From NCBI RefSeq assembly GCF_024347355.1, contig NZ_AP025465.1, positions 1,488,001 to 1,552,000 of the forward strand: 64,000 nucleotides of DNA, given 5' to 3'. The first letter of the stretch is position 1. The number at the start of each line of letters is the position of its first letter. This document shows positions 9,005 to 17,663 of the stretch, piece after piece. This DNA comes from Vibrio chagasii. GTDB lineage: Bacteria > Pseudomonadota > Gammaproteobacteria > Enterobacterales > Vibrionaceae. A program made the position numbers and the translations under genes. Below the pieces are notes generated by a model, which worked only from the letters and a program-made list of their open reading frames with translations, was not told the origin of the DNA and ran no database searches.

Positions 9005-11470
9005 GTGACGATAAGATTCATGTTCCAGCACCTGTTATGTCGACTTGTCTTGCTTTGCTCTTTGCTTCCATTTGTCGCTTATTCGCAGTCAGAACAGGAA
9101 AGCGAGGCGAGTGAACTCTATCCTGCTCATATAGAGGTGCGAGTAGGACAAGTCGGTGATAGCTTTTACCGTGTGATGATGGATGACTACGAAGAGCCGT
9201 TCATATCGATATCCAATGCGGCTTTTTCGCTGTTAGAGATGAACGGGCAGTGCGATGACGTGGGTTATTGTGAAATCTACTTGCCGCAAGATCTGGGTAG
9301 AGAGTCTCCCCCCTATATTGTTGATACCCAGCAAGCGCTTTGTTATCGCGATGACAATAATATCCAATCAATTAAGTTTGAAGTGATTGAGTCTGAAACC
9401 TATATCCACTGGTACAGCCTACAAGCGTGTATCCCTGCCAAAGTCCGATGGGACATTGATGACTATCAGCTGACCGTTTCTCCGGAATTCAGCTCCTTGA
9501 CCGAGTTGGAAGCGGTGATCTCGAAGATCAAAAGTGAGTCTCGTAAGAAAGCGGAGGAGTTAAAAAGAGCCTCTAACGTGCCTGCGGTCGATCCCCTTCC
9601 TGAGGTGGGATTAGCGACACGAGTAGCAACGTCTGTATATCACGACAGTGAAGAGGGCGGCGATGTTTACGTTATTTCCGATACCATTTTAAGCACCGAA
9701 CATTCCTTATCTCGATTGTCTATTGATTCGAGAGAAGATCAGCCCATCGTTTATTACAACATCGTGGTTGAGACAAACGATGGTGAGGGCTCGCTTGAGT
9801 TAGGGCATGTATTGTTGGATGGCAGCGTTTTTACGAATAACCAAACTCTTGAAGACGGGCTTTACTACACCAATCGAAACCGTCAGCCAGAGTTCGGCAA
9901 CTTACAATTGGAACGTACAACCCAACCCAATATCAGCATTGATGTGTTGGTTAATGGTATCTATCAAACCACTTATCGTTCTGATGAGTTTGGACGTTTT
10001 GTCATTGAAGAAGACAACATTTCCCCTGGTGACACCATAAAGTTTCGTTACTACTTATCTAAAGGGGTGTGGCAGGAAGAAGAGATCACCGTTGCTGGTT
10101 TAGAAGATGCCTTTTTACCACACAATGAATGGGGCGTTGAGGTGGTAGGTAATGAAGGCGCGGATCGAGCTGGCGCTGTCTCGTTAGAGTATGGCCTCGC
10201 TGATTATTTTACCGTGGGTAGTGCTTTCAGACGACAGCATGGTAAAGACTTAGTCGGTTTTCAGGGGCGATATTTACCGACACATTGGTTTGCTGGTCAT
10301 ATTGGTTGGTTGCCCGATTTTAATCGGTTCCCCATGGAATTTGATATCTTGCTAGGTGCCGATCAGTCCGCATCGATTGAACTTAATAAGACCGATGAAT
10401 TGGATTTGGAGTCGATGGAGTATGATGTCTTCAAGTACAACTTGTCACTTGCAAACCTCACTGCCTTTTTAACGGTAAGAAACGATGACGACGAGTTAAG
10501 TGTAGAGCCAAAAGTGAACGCCAAAGTGTCGAGTAAGCTGTTCCTTTCTTATGCAGGGGATTATCGATACACGAAAGATACCCACCAAGATAGTTACTTG
10601 CATACCGTCGAGCTCGCCAAAAGCGGCTTCTCTGACACATCGTGGAATATATCTGGAACAGTGAATGGATCTGGACATCATGAACGCACTGAGCTCTCTT
10701 TAAGAAATGCCTGTAAAGAGTGTGTGCTTGATCCTTTGAAGGTATTTCAAGAGCTGACCACTAATGTATCGGCACGTTACCAGAAACAAGAGGTCTCATT
10801 TACTGCCTCCTTGGAAGCACGCGTGAATCCATATCTGCTCTTTAAATTGGAAGGCACAGAAGACCGATATGGCGTCGAGATGACCACGGAATTTGGTGCG
10901 AAAACCTATTTTGACGAAGATATTGGCGAGTTTGTTGAATGGAATCGATACAACCACTCTAAACTGACCGGCATCGTGTATGACCATCACAAGCAACCTA
11001 TAGCCGGAGTCAGCTTACAGGTCTTAGACCAACGTGCTGTCAGTAATTCAAAAGGAAGGTTTGAGTTTTCAAGTGTTCCTGCTAGAGAAAAGCTACCAAT
11101 TTATATCGATGAAGGAGCGTTAGACCTCAACTTAACACCAATTCAGAATCCAGTGTTTGTAAATACTAAGCAGGTGGGACAAACCCATGCACCGATCGAG
11201 ATGATGGTGTCATTTGGTGTGGATGGCACTGTGGAAGGGGATATAGAGAGCAATGCGTACCTGCATTTTAAACACATCCAGAAAGGCACCGAATATTCCA
11301 GTGAAATAGAGAGTGATGGCTTTTACATGGTCGAAGGGCTTATCGCGGGTAAATATATTGTGATCTTAGAGATGGGAGACAAACGATTCGTACAAGGTGC
11401 CGAGTTGGATGGGGATTTTTGGGTAAGCGACTTAACATTTCAGCTGATCGACTTTCATAAGGTCTATTAG
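9005..11470 (+). CDS. Outer-membrane pilus usher
   Basis: 821-residue outer-membrane protein, last gene of the pilus operon. Signal peptide about 1-27, then an N-terminal subunit-binding region, a beta-rich pore region, and near the C-terminus a carboxypeptidase-regulatory-like domain (KLTGIVYDHHKQPIAG onward, about 655-710). It resembles ushers of the alternative (CooC/TcfC-like) class more than the FimD class. The GTG at 9005 is the open start; an ATG at 9020 is the alternative, and neither has a strong ribosome site. It would secrete and anchor the fibre made by the two pilins. Confidence 0.72.
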   Translation: MTIRFMFQHLLCRLVLLCSLLPFVAYSQSEQESEASELYPAHIEVRVGQVGDSFYRVMMDDYEEPFISISNAAFSLLEMNGQCDDVGYCEIYLPQDLGRESPPYIVDTQQALCYRDDNNIQSIKFEVIESETYIHWYSLQACIPAKVRWDIDDYQLTVSPEFSSLTELEAVISKIKSESRKKAEELKRASNVPAVDPLPEVGLATRVATSVYHDSEEGGDVYVISDTILSTEHSLSRLSIDSREDQPIVYYNIVVETNDGEGSLELGHVLLDGSVFTNNQTLEDGLYYTNRNRQPEFGNLQLERTTQPNISIDVLVNGIYQTTYRSDEFGRFVIEEDNISPGDTIKFRYYLSKGVWQEEEITVAGLEDAFLPHNEWGVEVVGNEGADRAGAVSLEYGLADYFTVGSAFRRQHGKDLVGFQGRYLPTHWFAGHIGWLPDFNRFPMEFDILLGADQSASIELNKTDELDLESMEYDVFKYNLSLANLTAFLTVRNDDDELSVEPKVNAKVSSKLFLSYAGDYRYTKDTHQDSYLHTVELAKSGFSDTSWNISGTVNGSGHHERTELSLRNACKECVLDPLKVFQELTTNVSARYQKQEVSFTASLEARVNPYLLFKLEGTEDRYGVEMTTEFGAKTYFDEDIGEFVEWNRYNHSKLTGIVYDHHKQPIAGVSLQVLDQRAVSNSKGRFEFSSVPAREKLPIYIDEGALDLNLTPIQNPVFVNTKQVGQTHAPIEMMVSFGVDGTVEGDIESNAYLHFKHIQKGTEYSSEIESDGFYMVEGLIAGKYIVILEMGDKRFVQGAELDGDFWVSDLTFQLIDFHKVY

Positions 11471-11479
11471 TGATCGTTA

Positions 11480-11508
11480 AGGCTGAGGAAAGATGTCCTC
11501 AGCTTTTA
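11480..11508 (+). terminator. Terminator of the pilus operon
   Basis: Stem GCTGAGGA (11482-11489)/TCCTCAGC (11496-11503) followed by TTTTATC, ten bases after the usher stop. Confidence 0.85.
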
Positions 11509-11546
11509 TCATAATGCCTAATGTTTCGTACCTAACGGCAAAGTCA

Positions 11547-12294
11547 CTAGTAGATACAGGCTTCTGCTACGGTGAGGTTTTCCCCTGAATGGAGATCTTT
11601 TATAGGGCGCGTGCCGACCTGTTCTGCTGATACCTCGCGATAGATCACTTGATTTCCCTCCGGCGTGGTATTGATCGCCGTGACCTCAAACAGAGAGTTT
11701 CGATTAACCAGCACCTCTAATTCATCATCGCGAACCGTGGGTATCACGATTCCATGTTGACCAAGGTTAAGCTCAAATCGAGAAAGTTGCCCATTATGAA
11801 AAGTATAAGAAGATGTTTTCGAGATAGACGTAGATAAGTATGAATTGGGACTGACGATATCTCCAACTTTTACAGTGTCTCCGTAAGCGGAGAGTAAGCT
11901 CTCCCCACGAAACACTGTCCCTTTGTATTTGATGCCATGTTCGAACGCTGAGTCTATTTCATTGATTAATGATTCTGTCTCCGAGTCCATTCTCCCTTGC
12001 GCTAACCCTCTTCTTATCGGCTGATAGGCATCATCTTGATACCTTTCTAGTGCATCAATCTCACTAGGGTTTAGGTGTTGGTTTTGCGCTCCTGCTTGTT
12101 GGTACAGCTGCGACCGGATCTTAGCGAAGTCTCCATAATTCGATTCGAATCCTGGGTCAGACCATATCCTCAAGAATGGCTTCAATGTTATCAGCACTGT
12201 AATACTGAGCGTTATATTTGAGGGCGGCGAGTGAAGTAAATGGTAGTGCAGAGAGGCAAAGGGCAAGCAAATAGCGAATGTGTAATGTTTTCAT
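11547..12294 (-). pseudogene. Vis-like arginine-specific ADP-ribosyltransferase toxin, frameshifted
   Basis: Mono-ADP-ribosyltransferase toxin of the R-S-E class: the catalytic Arg in VFRGE, the STS motif in YLSTSIS and the ExE motif in DELEVL (ELE), spaced as in arginine-specific toxins. Vis from Vibrio splendidus is the closest family member I know. The enzyme frame runs from 12266 to 11547, but its first 30 or so residues are not a signal peptide. A secretion signal (ATG at 12294, cleavage after TSLA) lies in another frame that stops at 12157-12159, within a few bases of where the enzyme frame becomes meaningful (SDPGF). A 1-base gain or 2-base loss near 12157-12170 would explain this: a recent inactivation or a sequencing error. 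A Fur-like box precedes the start. Confidence 0.8.
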
Positions 12295-12296
12295 TT

Positions 12297-12311
12297 TGGT
12301 AATAATAATCA
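12297..12311 (-). promoter_or_regulatory. Fur-like box before the ADP-ribosyltransferase gene
   Basis: TGGTAATAATAATCA matches the 7-1-7 Fur consensus TGATAATnATTATCA at 12 of the 14 defined positions, directly upstream of the toxin ATG. Iron-replete repression is inferred. Confidence 0.55.
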
Positions 12312-12526
12312 ATTTCTAATAGCTTTTTATTATACATATTATGCCTTCTGTTTAATATGGGTTGTTGCGTATCTATCTGATTATTTATAGATAGTTCGCG
12401 TTCTAATTAGTTCAGAAGATAAATGGAGGTGTTATTCGAAAGCGAATCACAGTTTGATTTATTGGCACGATCGTGAAATTGATTTATCCCATAAAGCGAA
12501 CCACTCTGCTTACTTTGTCCTGTTAA

Positions 12527-12541
12527 TGGTAATTATTATCA
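12527..12541 (+). promoter_or_regulatory. Fur-like box before the transglutaminase gene
   Basis: TGGTAATTATTATCA matches TGATAATnATTATCA at 13 of 14 defined positions, 33-48 bases before the ATG at 12575. Implies induction under iron starvation, as in a host. Inferred from the motif alone. Confidence 0.65.
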
Positions 12542-12574
12542 ATAACAATAGTAACTGAGAGAGTAGAAATTTTA

Positions 12575-14404
12575 ATGAAAACGATCGTAACTTTATTGTC
12601 AGCGATACTCCCATATGCCGCAGTCGCTAGTGATTCACAAGTCACTGAATTCATGGAGGCGTTTCATGAATCTCCCCAGACGGTTATGGATGCTATTCCA
12701 GAAAAAACTGGTCAGGTTATCTTTTCCAAGAACTCCGAGTATATGAGTCGTCATCGAGACTTGATGAGAGGCACCATCATGAGAAGGGGAGAGGCAAACT
12801 CAGAAATATCAGAGTTCTTATTATCACCGATTCGACAAAACGATAATCCTGCTCGTTTAGTTGATGCAGGGAACGGACTGATTCGAAACTTAAACCAATT
12901 GGCTCAAGTGGTACCTAATCAAACACGACTTGATGTTCAACCTTGGTCAGATACCTATTGGCCTCTTTATTCTGGTGCACTTGCTTGGCGTTATGCCGAT
13001 AAGGAACTGAGAGCGAACAATTGGCAAGACTATTTCAACTTCAGTCATTCGCAAAAACCACTAGAGTATTATCAGGGCAAAGACCGTGATGACCTGTCGC
13101 CAGCAGAAAAATATGATCTTCTGGTTGGAGATGAGAATTTCACGCTGACCCAACTTTCATGGGAGTCGGGGAAGGGATATTATGAGTCTCGTGGCCACGT
13201 CGAGCGTTGGATGGGGCTTTGCCATGGCTGGGCACCTGCTGCCTATATGCTTCCTCGACCAAAGCAATCGCTGATTGTACCTGACGCGAATGGAGAGCCG
13301 CTTACTTTCTACCCGTCAGATATCAAAGCTCTCGGGACATTACTATGGTCTGAAGCGCCGTTTAGTTCTCGCTTTATTGGTGGGCGCTGTAACATAAAAG
13401 ACCCGGAGAGAGATGAAAATGGGCGTGTTGTCGACCCGAATTGTGTAGATACCAACCCAGCCAGTTGGCACTTATCGATCTTAAATCAACTGGGCATTTC
13501 CAAGCGTAGCTTAATCATGGATGCAACCTATGACTATCAAGTTTGGAATCAACCTGTTGTTGGTTATAAGGTGACCTATTTTAATCCACAAACGAACCAA
13601 ACCGCTTCTCAACCAGCAGCGGTAACCATTGACCTGAGTGATTACCGTAAAGATAGATTTTCTAGTTACCGTTCTTCAAATGCCCAAAGTGTGGTTGGCG
13701 TTCAGATGGTGGTCAGTTATGTCGTTGAGACGTCCCCAACCCATAGAACCAGTGACTCACCGCGTTACGATGGTATTACTAACGTTACTTATTACTACGA
13801 CTTGGAGCTTGATCAAAATGGTAATGCGATTGGTGGTGAATGGTATCAGAACCGACATCCAGACTTTTTATGGACACCGACTCCTCAATCGGTAGCTAAG
13901 TCATACTATGATGGTCAAGGGCTGTGGGACATTACACAGCCTGTTCCTCAATCTTGGCAAGATAACGCTCGTAGAGCATCACGCAGCACTCAACCACTGA
14001 CATCAGTAGTACAGGCTCTGTTCGAAGCATCGAGTGGTACGCAGACCGCTGGTGAATGGCGAAGTATTGTTACTGAGTCAGAGGATGGATTGAAATGTCT
14101 AGATGCTGAAGTCGATGGCTCTAAATCAGGTTTAGTCATTTATGGTTGGCGCTGTCACGATGGTGATAATCAAAAGTGGAAAATGAATGCGAATGGCAAG
14201 TTGATCAACAAAGCCGCACCAACTATGTGTCTTGACCAGAATGGAATAGATATTAGCTTAGAGTTGTGCCGTAATCATGAGACTCAACAATGGCGTTGGG
14301 ATAATGGTCAGTTGAAGAATGGCTTAGCAAACTCACTGAAATGGAATGACCGCACTTGGCGGGTGGGGGCTGATATCAACGGTAGCCAGTGGCGTTGGAA
14401 ATAA
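12575..14404 (+). CDS. Secreted transglutaminase-elicitor (GP42-like) protein with ricin-type lectin tail
   Basis: 609 residues. Signal peptide about 1-19 (cleaved near AVASD). The central region matches the TGase_elicitor family known from Phytophthora GP42 and marine vibrios. The nucleophile Cys216 lies in GLCHGWAPAAYMLPRP, followed by candidate His/Asp regions around ASWHLSILNQLG and MDATYDYQVWNQPV. Residues about 490-609 form a ricin-B-like domain with QxW-type repeats (NQKW, TQQWRW) and disulphide-type Cys pairs, likely binding host glycans. Predicted role: secreted protein-crosslinking enzyme. A Fur-like box precedes it and a terminator follows. Activity and substrate unknown. Confidence 0.82.
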   Translation: MKTIVTLLSAILPYAAVASDSQVTEFMEAFHESPQTVMDAIPEKTGQVIFSKNSEYMSRHRDLMRGTIMRRGEANSEISEFLLSPIRQNDNPARLVDAGNGLIRNLNQLAQVVPNQTRLDVQPWSDTYWPLYSGALAWRYADKELRANNWQDYFNFSHSQKPLEYYQGKDRDDLSPAEKYDLLVGDENFTLTQLSWESGKGYYESRGHVERWMGLCHGWAPAAYMLPRPKQSLIVPDANGEPLTFYPSDIKALGTLLWSEAPFSSRFIGGRCNIKDPERDENGRVVDPNCVDTNPASWHLSILNQLGISKRSLIMDATYDYQVWNQPVVGYKVTYFNPQTNQTASQPAAVTIDLSDYRKDRFSSYRSSNAQSVVGVQMVVSYVVETSPTHRTSDSPRYDGITNVTYYYDLELDQNGNAIGGEWYQNRHPDFLWTPTPQSVAKSYYDGQGLWDITQPVPQSWQDNARRASRSTQPLTSVVQALFEASSGTQTAGEWRSIVTESEDGLKCLDAEVDGSKSGLVIYGWRCHDGDNQKWKMNANGKLINKAAPTMCLDQNGIDISLELCRNHETQQWRWDNGQLKNGLANSLKWNDRTWRVGADINGSQWRWK

Positions 14405-14415
14405 ACTGAATTGGT

Positions 14416-14438
14416 GGCCCGCCTAATGTGGGCCGTTT
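14416..14438 (+). terminator. Terminator of the transglutaminase gene
   Basis: Stem GGCCC (14416-14420)/GGGCC (14430-14434) followed by GTTTTC, 12 bases after the stop. Confidence 0.7.
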
Positions 14439-14459
14439 TCTTCCATCAATTCGCGGGTG

Positions 14460-15308
14460 TTAATCAGAAGGCGGAGAGAGCATTAACTTAATTTTCTGCA
14501 TCCTAGATAGCTGCGTATTCTTGAGGTCTGTCCATATTAGCCTCCATTCTTGGAAAGTAACCGTGATGGGATTAAAACTGTCCACTGGTTTGGTGACGCC
14601 GTAACGCACGATTTCCACTTCCGGTTCAAAAGTACCAAAGAACTTATCCCAGATAATAAGCACACCAGCGTAATTTTTATCGATGTATTGCGGGTTCCTG
14701 CCGTGGTGCACTCGGTGGTGCGATGGCGTGTTAAAGAGGTACTCTAGAGGCCCTAAGCTTCGAACCCACTGTGTGTGAACAAAGAACTGCAAACCTAGGT
14801 TTAAAAGCACCACGAAGACCACCCACTTGGGGTCGAACCCTATGATGACGAGTGGCACCCAGAATAGCCACATCCCCGCGATTGGGTACATTAAGCTTTG
14901 ACGAAATGCGGTACTAAAGTTCATGCGCTCTGAACTGTGATGCGCGACATGTGCGGCCCACATCCAGCGAACCCGATGACTTGCTCGATGGAACCAGTAG
15001 TAAAAAAAATCCTGTAAAATCATGAGCACAATGAAACTCAACACGCCCATCTCTATGTCCATTAAACGCCAACCAAATAACCATAGGTAAAGCTGAACGA
15101 TCAGCAGCCCGGTCAATAAGTCCGAGAGCTGATGCATACCTGCCAGTGTGAAATTACATACCACTTCAGATAGCTTATAGCTTGAGTTATCTGGTAATCG
15201 TCCTTGTTTCTGACCAATAAAATACTCCGCCAGCATGCAAATCATGAACAAAGGCGCCAGTACCAATAGTAGCCATTCTGGGTGATTGATTAATGCGTCG
15301 ATATTCAT
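14460..15308 (-). CDS. Sterol desaturase / fatty acid hydroxylase family protein
   Basis: 282-residue integral membrane di-iron enzyme with the three histidine clusters of the family: HRASH (107-111), HVAHH (120-124) and HHRVHH (197-202). Four or more hydrophobic helices surround them. Members hydroxylate or desaturate sterols, fatty acids or related lipids; the substrate here cannot be told. It follows the DUF2804 gene on the same strand with an 87-base gap, probably as one transcript, with an AraC regulator divergent from that pair. Confidence 0.85.
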   Translation of the reverse strand: MNIDALINHPEWLLLVLAPLFMICMLAEYFIGQKQGRLPDNSSYKLSEVVCNFTLAGMHQLSDLLTGLLIVQLYLWLFGWRLMDIEMGVLSFIVLMILQDFFYYWFHRASHRVRWMWAAHVAHHSSERMNFSTAFRQSLMYPIAGMWLFWVPLVIIGFDPKWVVFVVLLNLGLQFFVHTQWVRSLGPLEYLFNTPSHHRVHHGRNPQYIDKNYAGVLIIWDKFFGTFEPEVEIVRYGVTKPVDSFNPITVTFQEWRLIWTDLKNTQLSRMQKIKLMLSPPSD

Positions 15309-15395
15309 CCTTTATCCTTGTGGGTCCACTCTGAGTGATGAGGTGATATGTTGAGTTAATCGCTATTCATTAATTCGCCTAGGTAGCAGGTTTTT

Positions 15396-16409
15396 CTACC
15401 AGCGAGCGAAGTGATCTTCGGTTAAACCAAGCACCTCATCGAGCTGGTGGATTGTCCCTTCGTTGTCTTTAATTGAGCCAGAAAAGTGACCGATGAACTG
15501 GCGAAAGTTACTCTTTAACAGCCATAGGTTGAGCTTTTCGCTGCGGTGGTTGCAGGGAGTAAAAGTCAGGTTGATGCGTCCATCTGCAGACGTTATCTGC
15601 CAAGGCAAATGGGTATCTTGGCGGCTAAATGTAAACTGTGCATCACTAAGTAAGTGTCGGGTCCCATTAATCCACAGTACGTTTTCACAGCCACCTGTTT
15701 CATTAACTCCAGCCGCGAGGTTAAGCCCAATGTTCGTGTTATCAACTAGCGCATTGATGCTAGCCCAGCGCCAACTGGTTTCACGTCTCATGTATCCAGC
15801 AGAAAAGTCATAGCCAGCACGTGCGTCGTTGAGAGAGACCGCTCGTTGGTTGATCTCAAGCGTTCCAGTTACTGTTAGTGCATTGTGCTTTTGGGTGTAG
15901 GTCCACCCTGAATAACCGGTTGGTGTGCACATCGCCATAGGCAAGCTTTGGGGCTCTGGTCGCAGGTTAAGTTGTGCTTTCACATGCTTGGTGTTAAGTG
16001 AGATGCTCCAATGTCCGTCTTTAATATCAAAGACAATACTATGACCTGCGATTTTTGTTGTGCCTTGAAAGGGGGAGTGAGTAACTTGCTTATCAACTCC
16101 TAAAGGTCGCAGCCAATTGGACTCTTCTAGGTGATTACTCTCTATGTCGTATACGTAACAAAACGCCGAACTCAAGTAACGAATGTCAGCAATAGCAACG
16201 CCAATGATGTGAGTCTGTGTAACTAGGCTCGCAAACTGAAATTGCTTGTAATGGAAGTGCTTACTCCAAGCGCTTGTTTTTGCGTCCATGGCGTTTCGAT
16301 AGTCAAACTTATCGATGTTGAGATGTTTTGGGACACCATCGAAATGCCCAATGATTGGCTGACCATTAGAGTTAATCACGCAGTCTGGAGCTGGAAGTGT
16401 GTTTATCAT
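15396..16409 (-). CDS. DUF2804 family protein
   Basis: 337 residues matching the DUF2804 family: no signal peptide, beta-rich, with Trp-rich segments such as GYSGWTYTQKHNAL and ETSWRWASINA. The family function is unknown; some members sit beside lipid enzymes, as here with a sterol desaturase-type gene downstream. It lies divergent from an AraC-type regulator, the likely controller. Confidence 0.75.
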   Translation of the reverse strand: MINTLPAPDCVINSNGQPIIGHFDGVPKHLNIDKFDYRNAMDAKTSAWSKHFHYKQFQFASLVTQTHIIGVAIADIRYLSSAFCYVYDIESNHLEESNWLRPLGVDKQVTHSPFQGTTKIAGHSIVFDIKDGHWSISLNTKHVKAQLNLRPEPQSLPMAMCTPTGYSGWTYTQKHNALTVTGTLEINQRAVSLNDARAGYDFSAGYMRRETSWRWASINALVDNTNIGLNLAAGVNETGGCENVLWINGTRHLLSDAQFTFSRQDTHLPWQITSADGRINLTFTPCNHRSEKLNLWLLKSNFRQFIGHFSGSIKDNEGTIHQLDEVLGLTEDHFARW

Positions 16410-16576
16410 TGCGATGGTTCACATTAATTTAACAATTAACCCCATTGTGCGGTGAGTTTAGTAGAATTTGGAGGTCATATTCGGACAGGAGCGGGTTTCT
16501 AATCACGATCTTACCTATTTAGGGGCGATAGTGAGCGGTTACGTTGACGGAGGGGATCTGATTTAGGGAGATTCGA

Positions 16577-17611
16577 TTGAACATTATCGCAGAGTACATG
16601 CCAACCGAACACCGCCGTCACCTGGGCGCTTTAGATGTGGGATTATTGCTCAATGCCATAGAACAAAGAGGCGTGAATACTGAAGAACTACTCTTTGGTT
16701 TAGGACTTGAAAGTGCCGATTGGCGAGATCCCAATACGAAACTGACTTACGCGGATAAACTGTCTATTTTCAGTGCTGTGAACCAAAGCTTTCCACATGA
16801 TGGTTTGGGTTTATGGCTTGGGGAAAACGCTAGCTTGAGCCACTTTGGTGTGTTGGGGTATGTGTTATCGACCAGTCAAAACGTAGAAGAGGCGATCAAG
16901 GCAGGTTTTAAATACCTACGCTTGAACGGGCCGATCTTCTCGGTAAAGTTGATTCGAGATGGTGAGAAAGCTGCGATACTGATCGACAACACATTAGAGG
17001 TTGGGGACCTGCTTCCTTTCTGCAGCGAGTACTTTCTTAGCTCGATCCTTTCTTTGTTTCAGGAACTGACTGGCTCTGTATTATCGATTGAAACGCTGTT
17101 GTTGCCTTATCCGCGCCCCAATTACGCCGCATTGTATAATGAACGGTTTGCGTGTGATGTCGCCTTTGATCAGGCCAGTTGTGAGATGCGATTTGATGGA
17201 TCGGTGTTGTCCCAAACCCTACCAACTCATGACGCCGCAACTCTGAAACGTTACCTCACTTCTTGCCAATCGATTGTTGATACCTTGGATTCAGAGCATC
17301 TATTAACCAACCAGATAAAAACGATCTTCTACCAAACGGTAGGTCACTTTCCCGGTATTGAGCGACTCGCAGAGCAGTTTGGTTGCAGCTCTCGTACACT
17401 CAGGCGCGAGCTGAACGCTCATGATTCCAGTTATCAGACATTATTATCGGAAGTTCGCATTGAGTTAGCCAAAGAGCTTTTACTTGCGACAACCATGAGC
17501 ATTGAGGATATCGGTGAAAGGCTTGGCTACAGTGATCCTGCAAACTTCAGAAGGGCATTTAAAGGCTGGCTTCATAAAACACCAGCACAGTTTCGCAATG
17601 ACCTCAGCTGA
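16577..17611 (+). CDS. AraC-family transcriptional regulator
   Basis: 344 residues. The N-terminal part (about 1-200) is the Arabinose_bd-type sensing domain of the OruR/ArgR-like AraC subgroup; the C-terminal 100 residues form the double helix-turn-helix, including ERLAEQFGCSSRTLRREL and SIEDIGERLGYSDPANFRRAF. The start is TTG at 16577, with AGGGAG six bases ahead; the first ATG (16598) lacks a ribosome site. It is divergent from the DUF2804-desaturase pair and probably regulates it. Ligand unknown. Confidence 0.85.
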   Translation: MNIIAEYMPTEHRRHLGALDVGLLLNAIEQRGVNTEELLFGLGLESADWRDPNTKLTYADKLSIFSAVNQSFPHDGLGLWLGENASLSHFGVLGYVLSTSQNVEEAIKAGFKYLRLNGPIFSVKLIRDGEKAAILIDNTLEVGDLLPFCSEYFLSSILSLFQELTGSVLSIETLLLPYPRPNYAALYNERFACDVAFDQASCEMRFDGSVLSQTLPTHDAATLKRYLTSCQSIVDTLDSEHLLTNQIKTIFYQTVGHFPGIERLAEQFGCSSRTLRRELNAHDSSYQTLLSEVRIELAKELLLATTMSIEDIGERLGYSDPANFRRAFKGWLHKTPAQFRNDLS

Positions 17612-17663
17612 TCCGATACCACGGTAGTTGGCTGGTGATTTGAAGCTAGATTGTCCAAAGAGG

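Noticed and set aside
12463..12480. Sigma-54-like TGGCACG upstream of the transglutaminase
   Set aside because: The -12 element GC is missing at the right spacing; the Fur-like box is the better signal.
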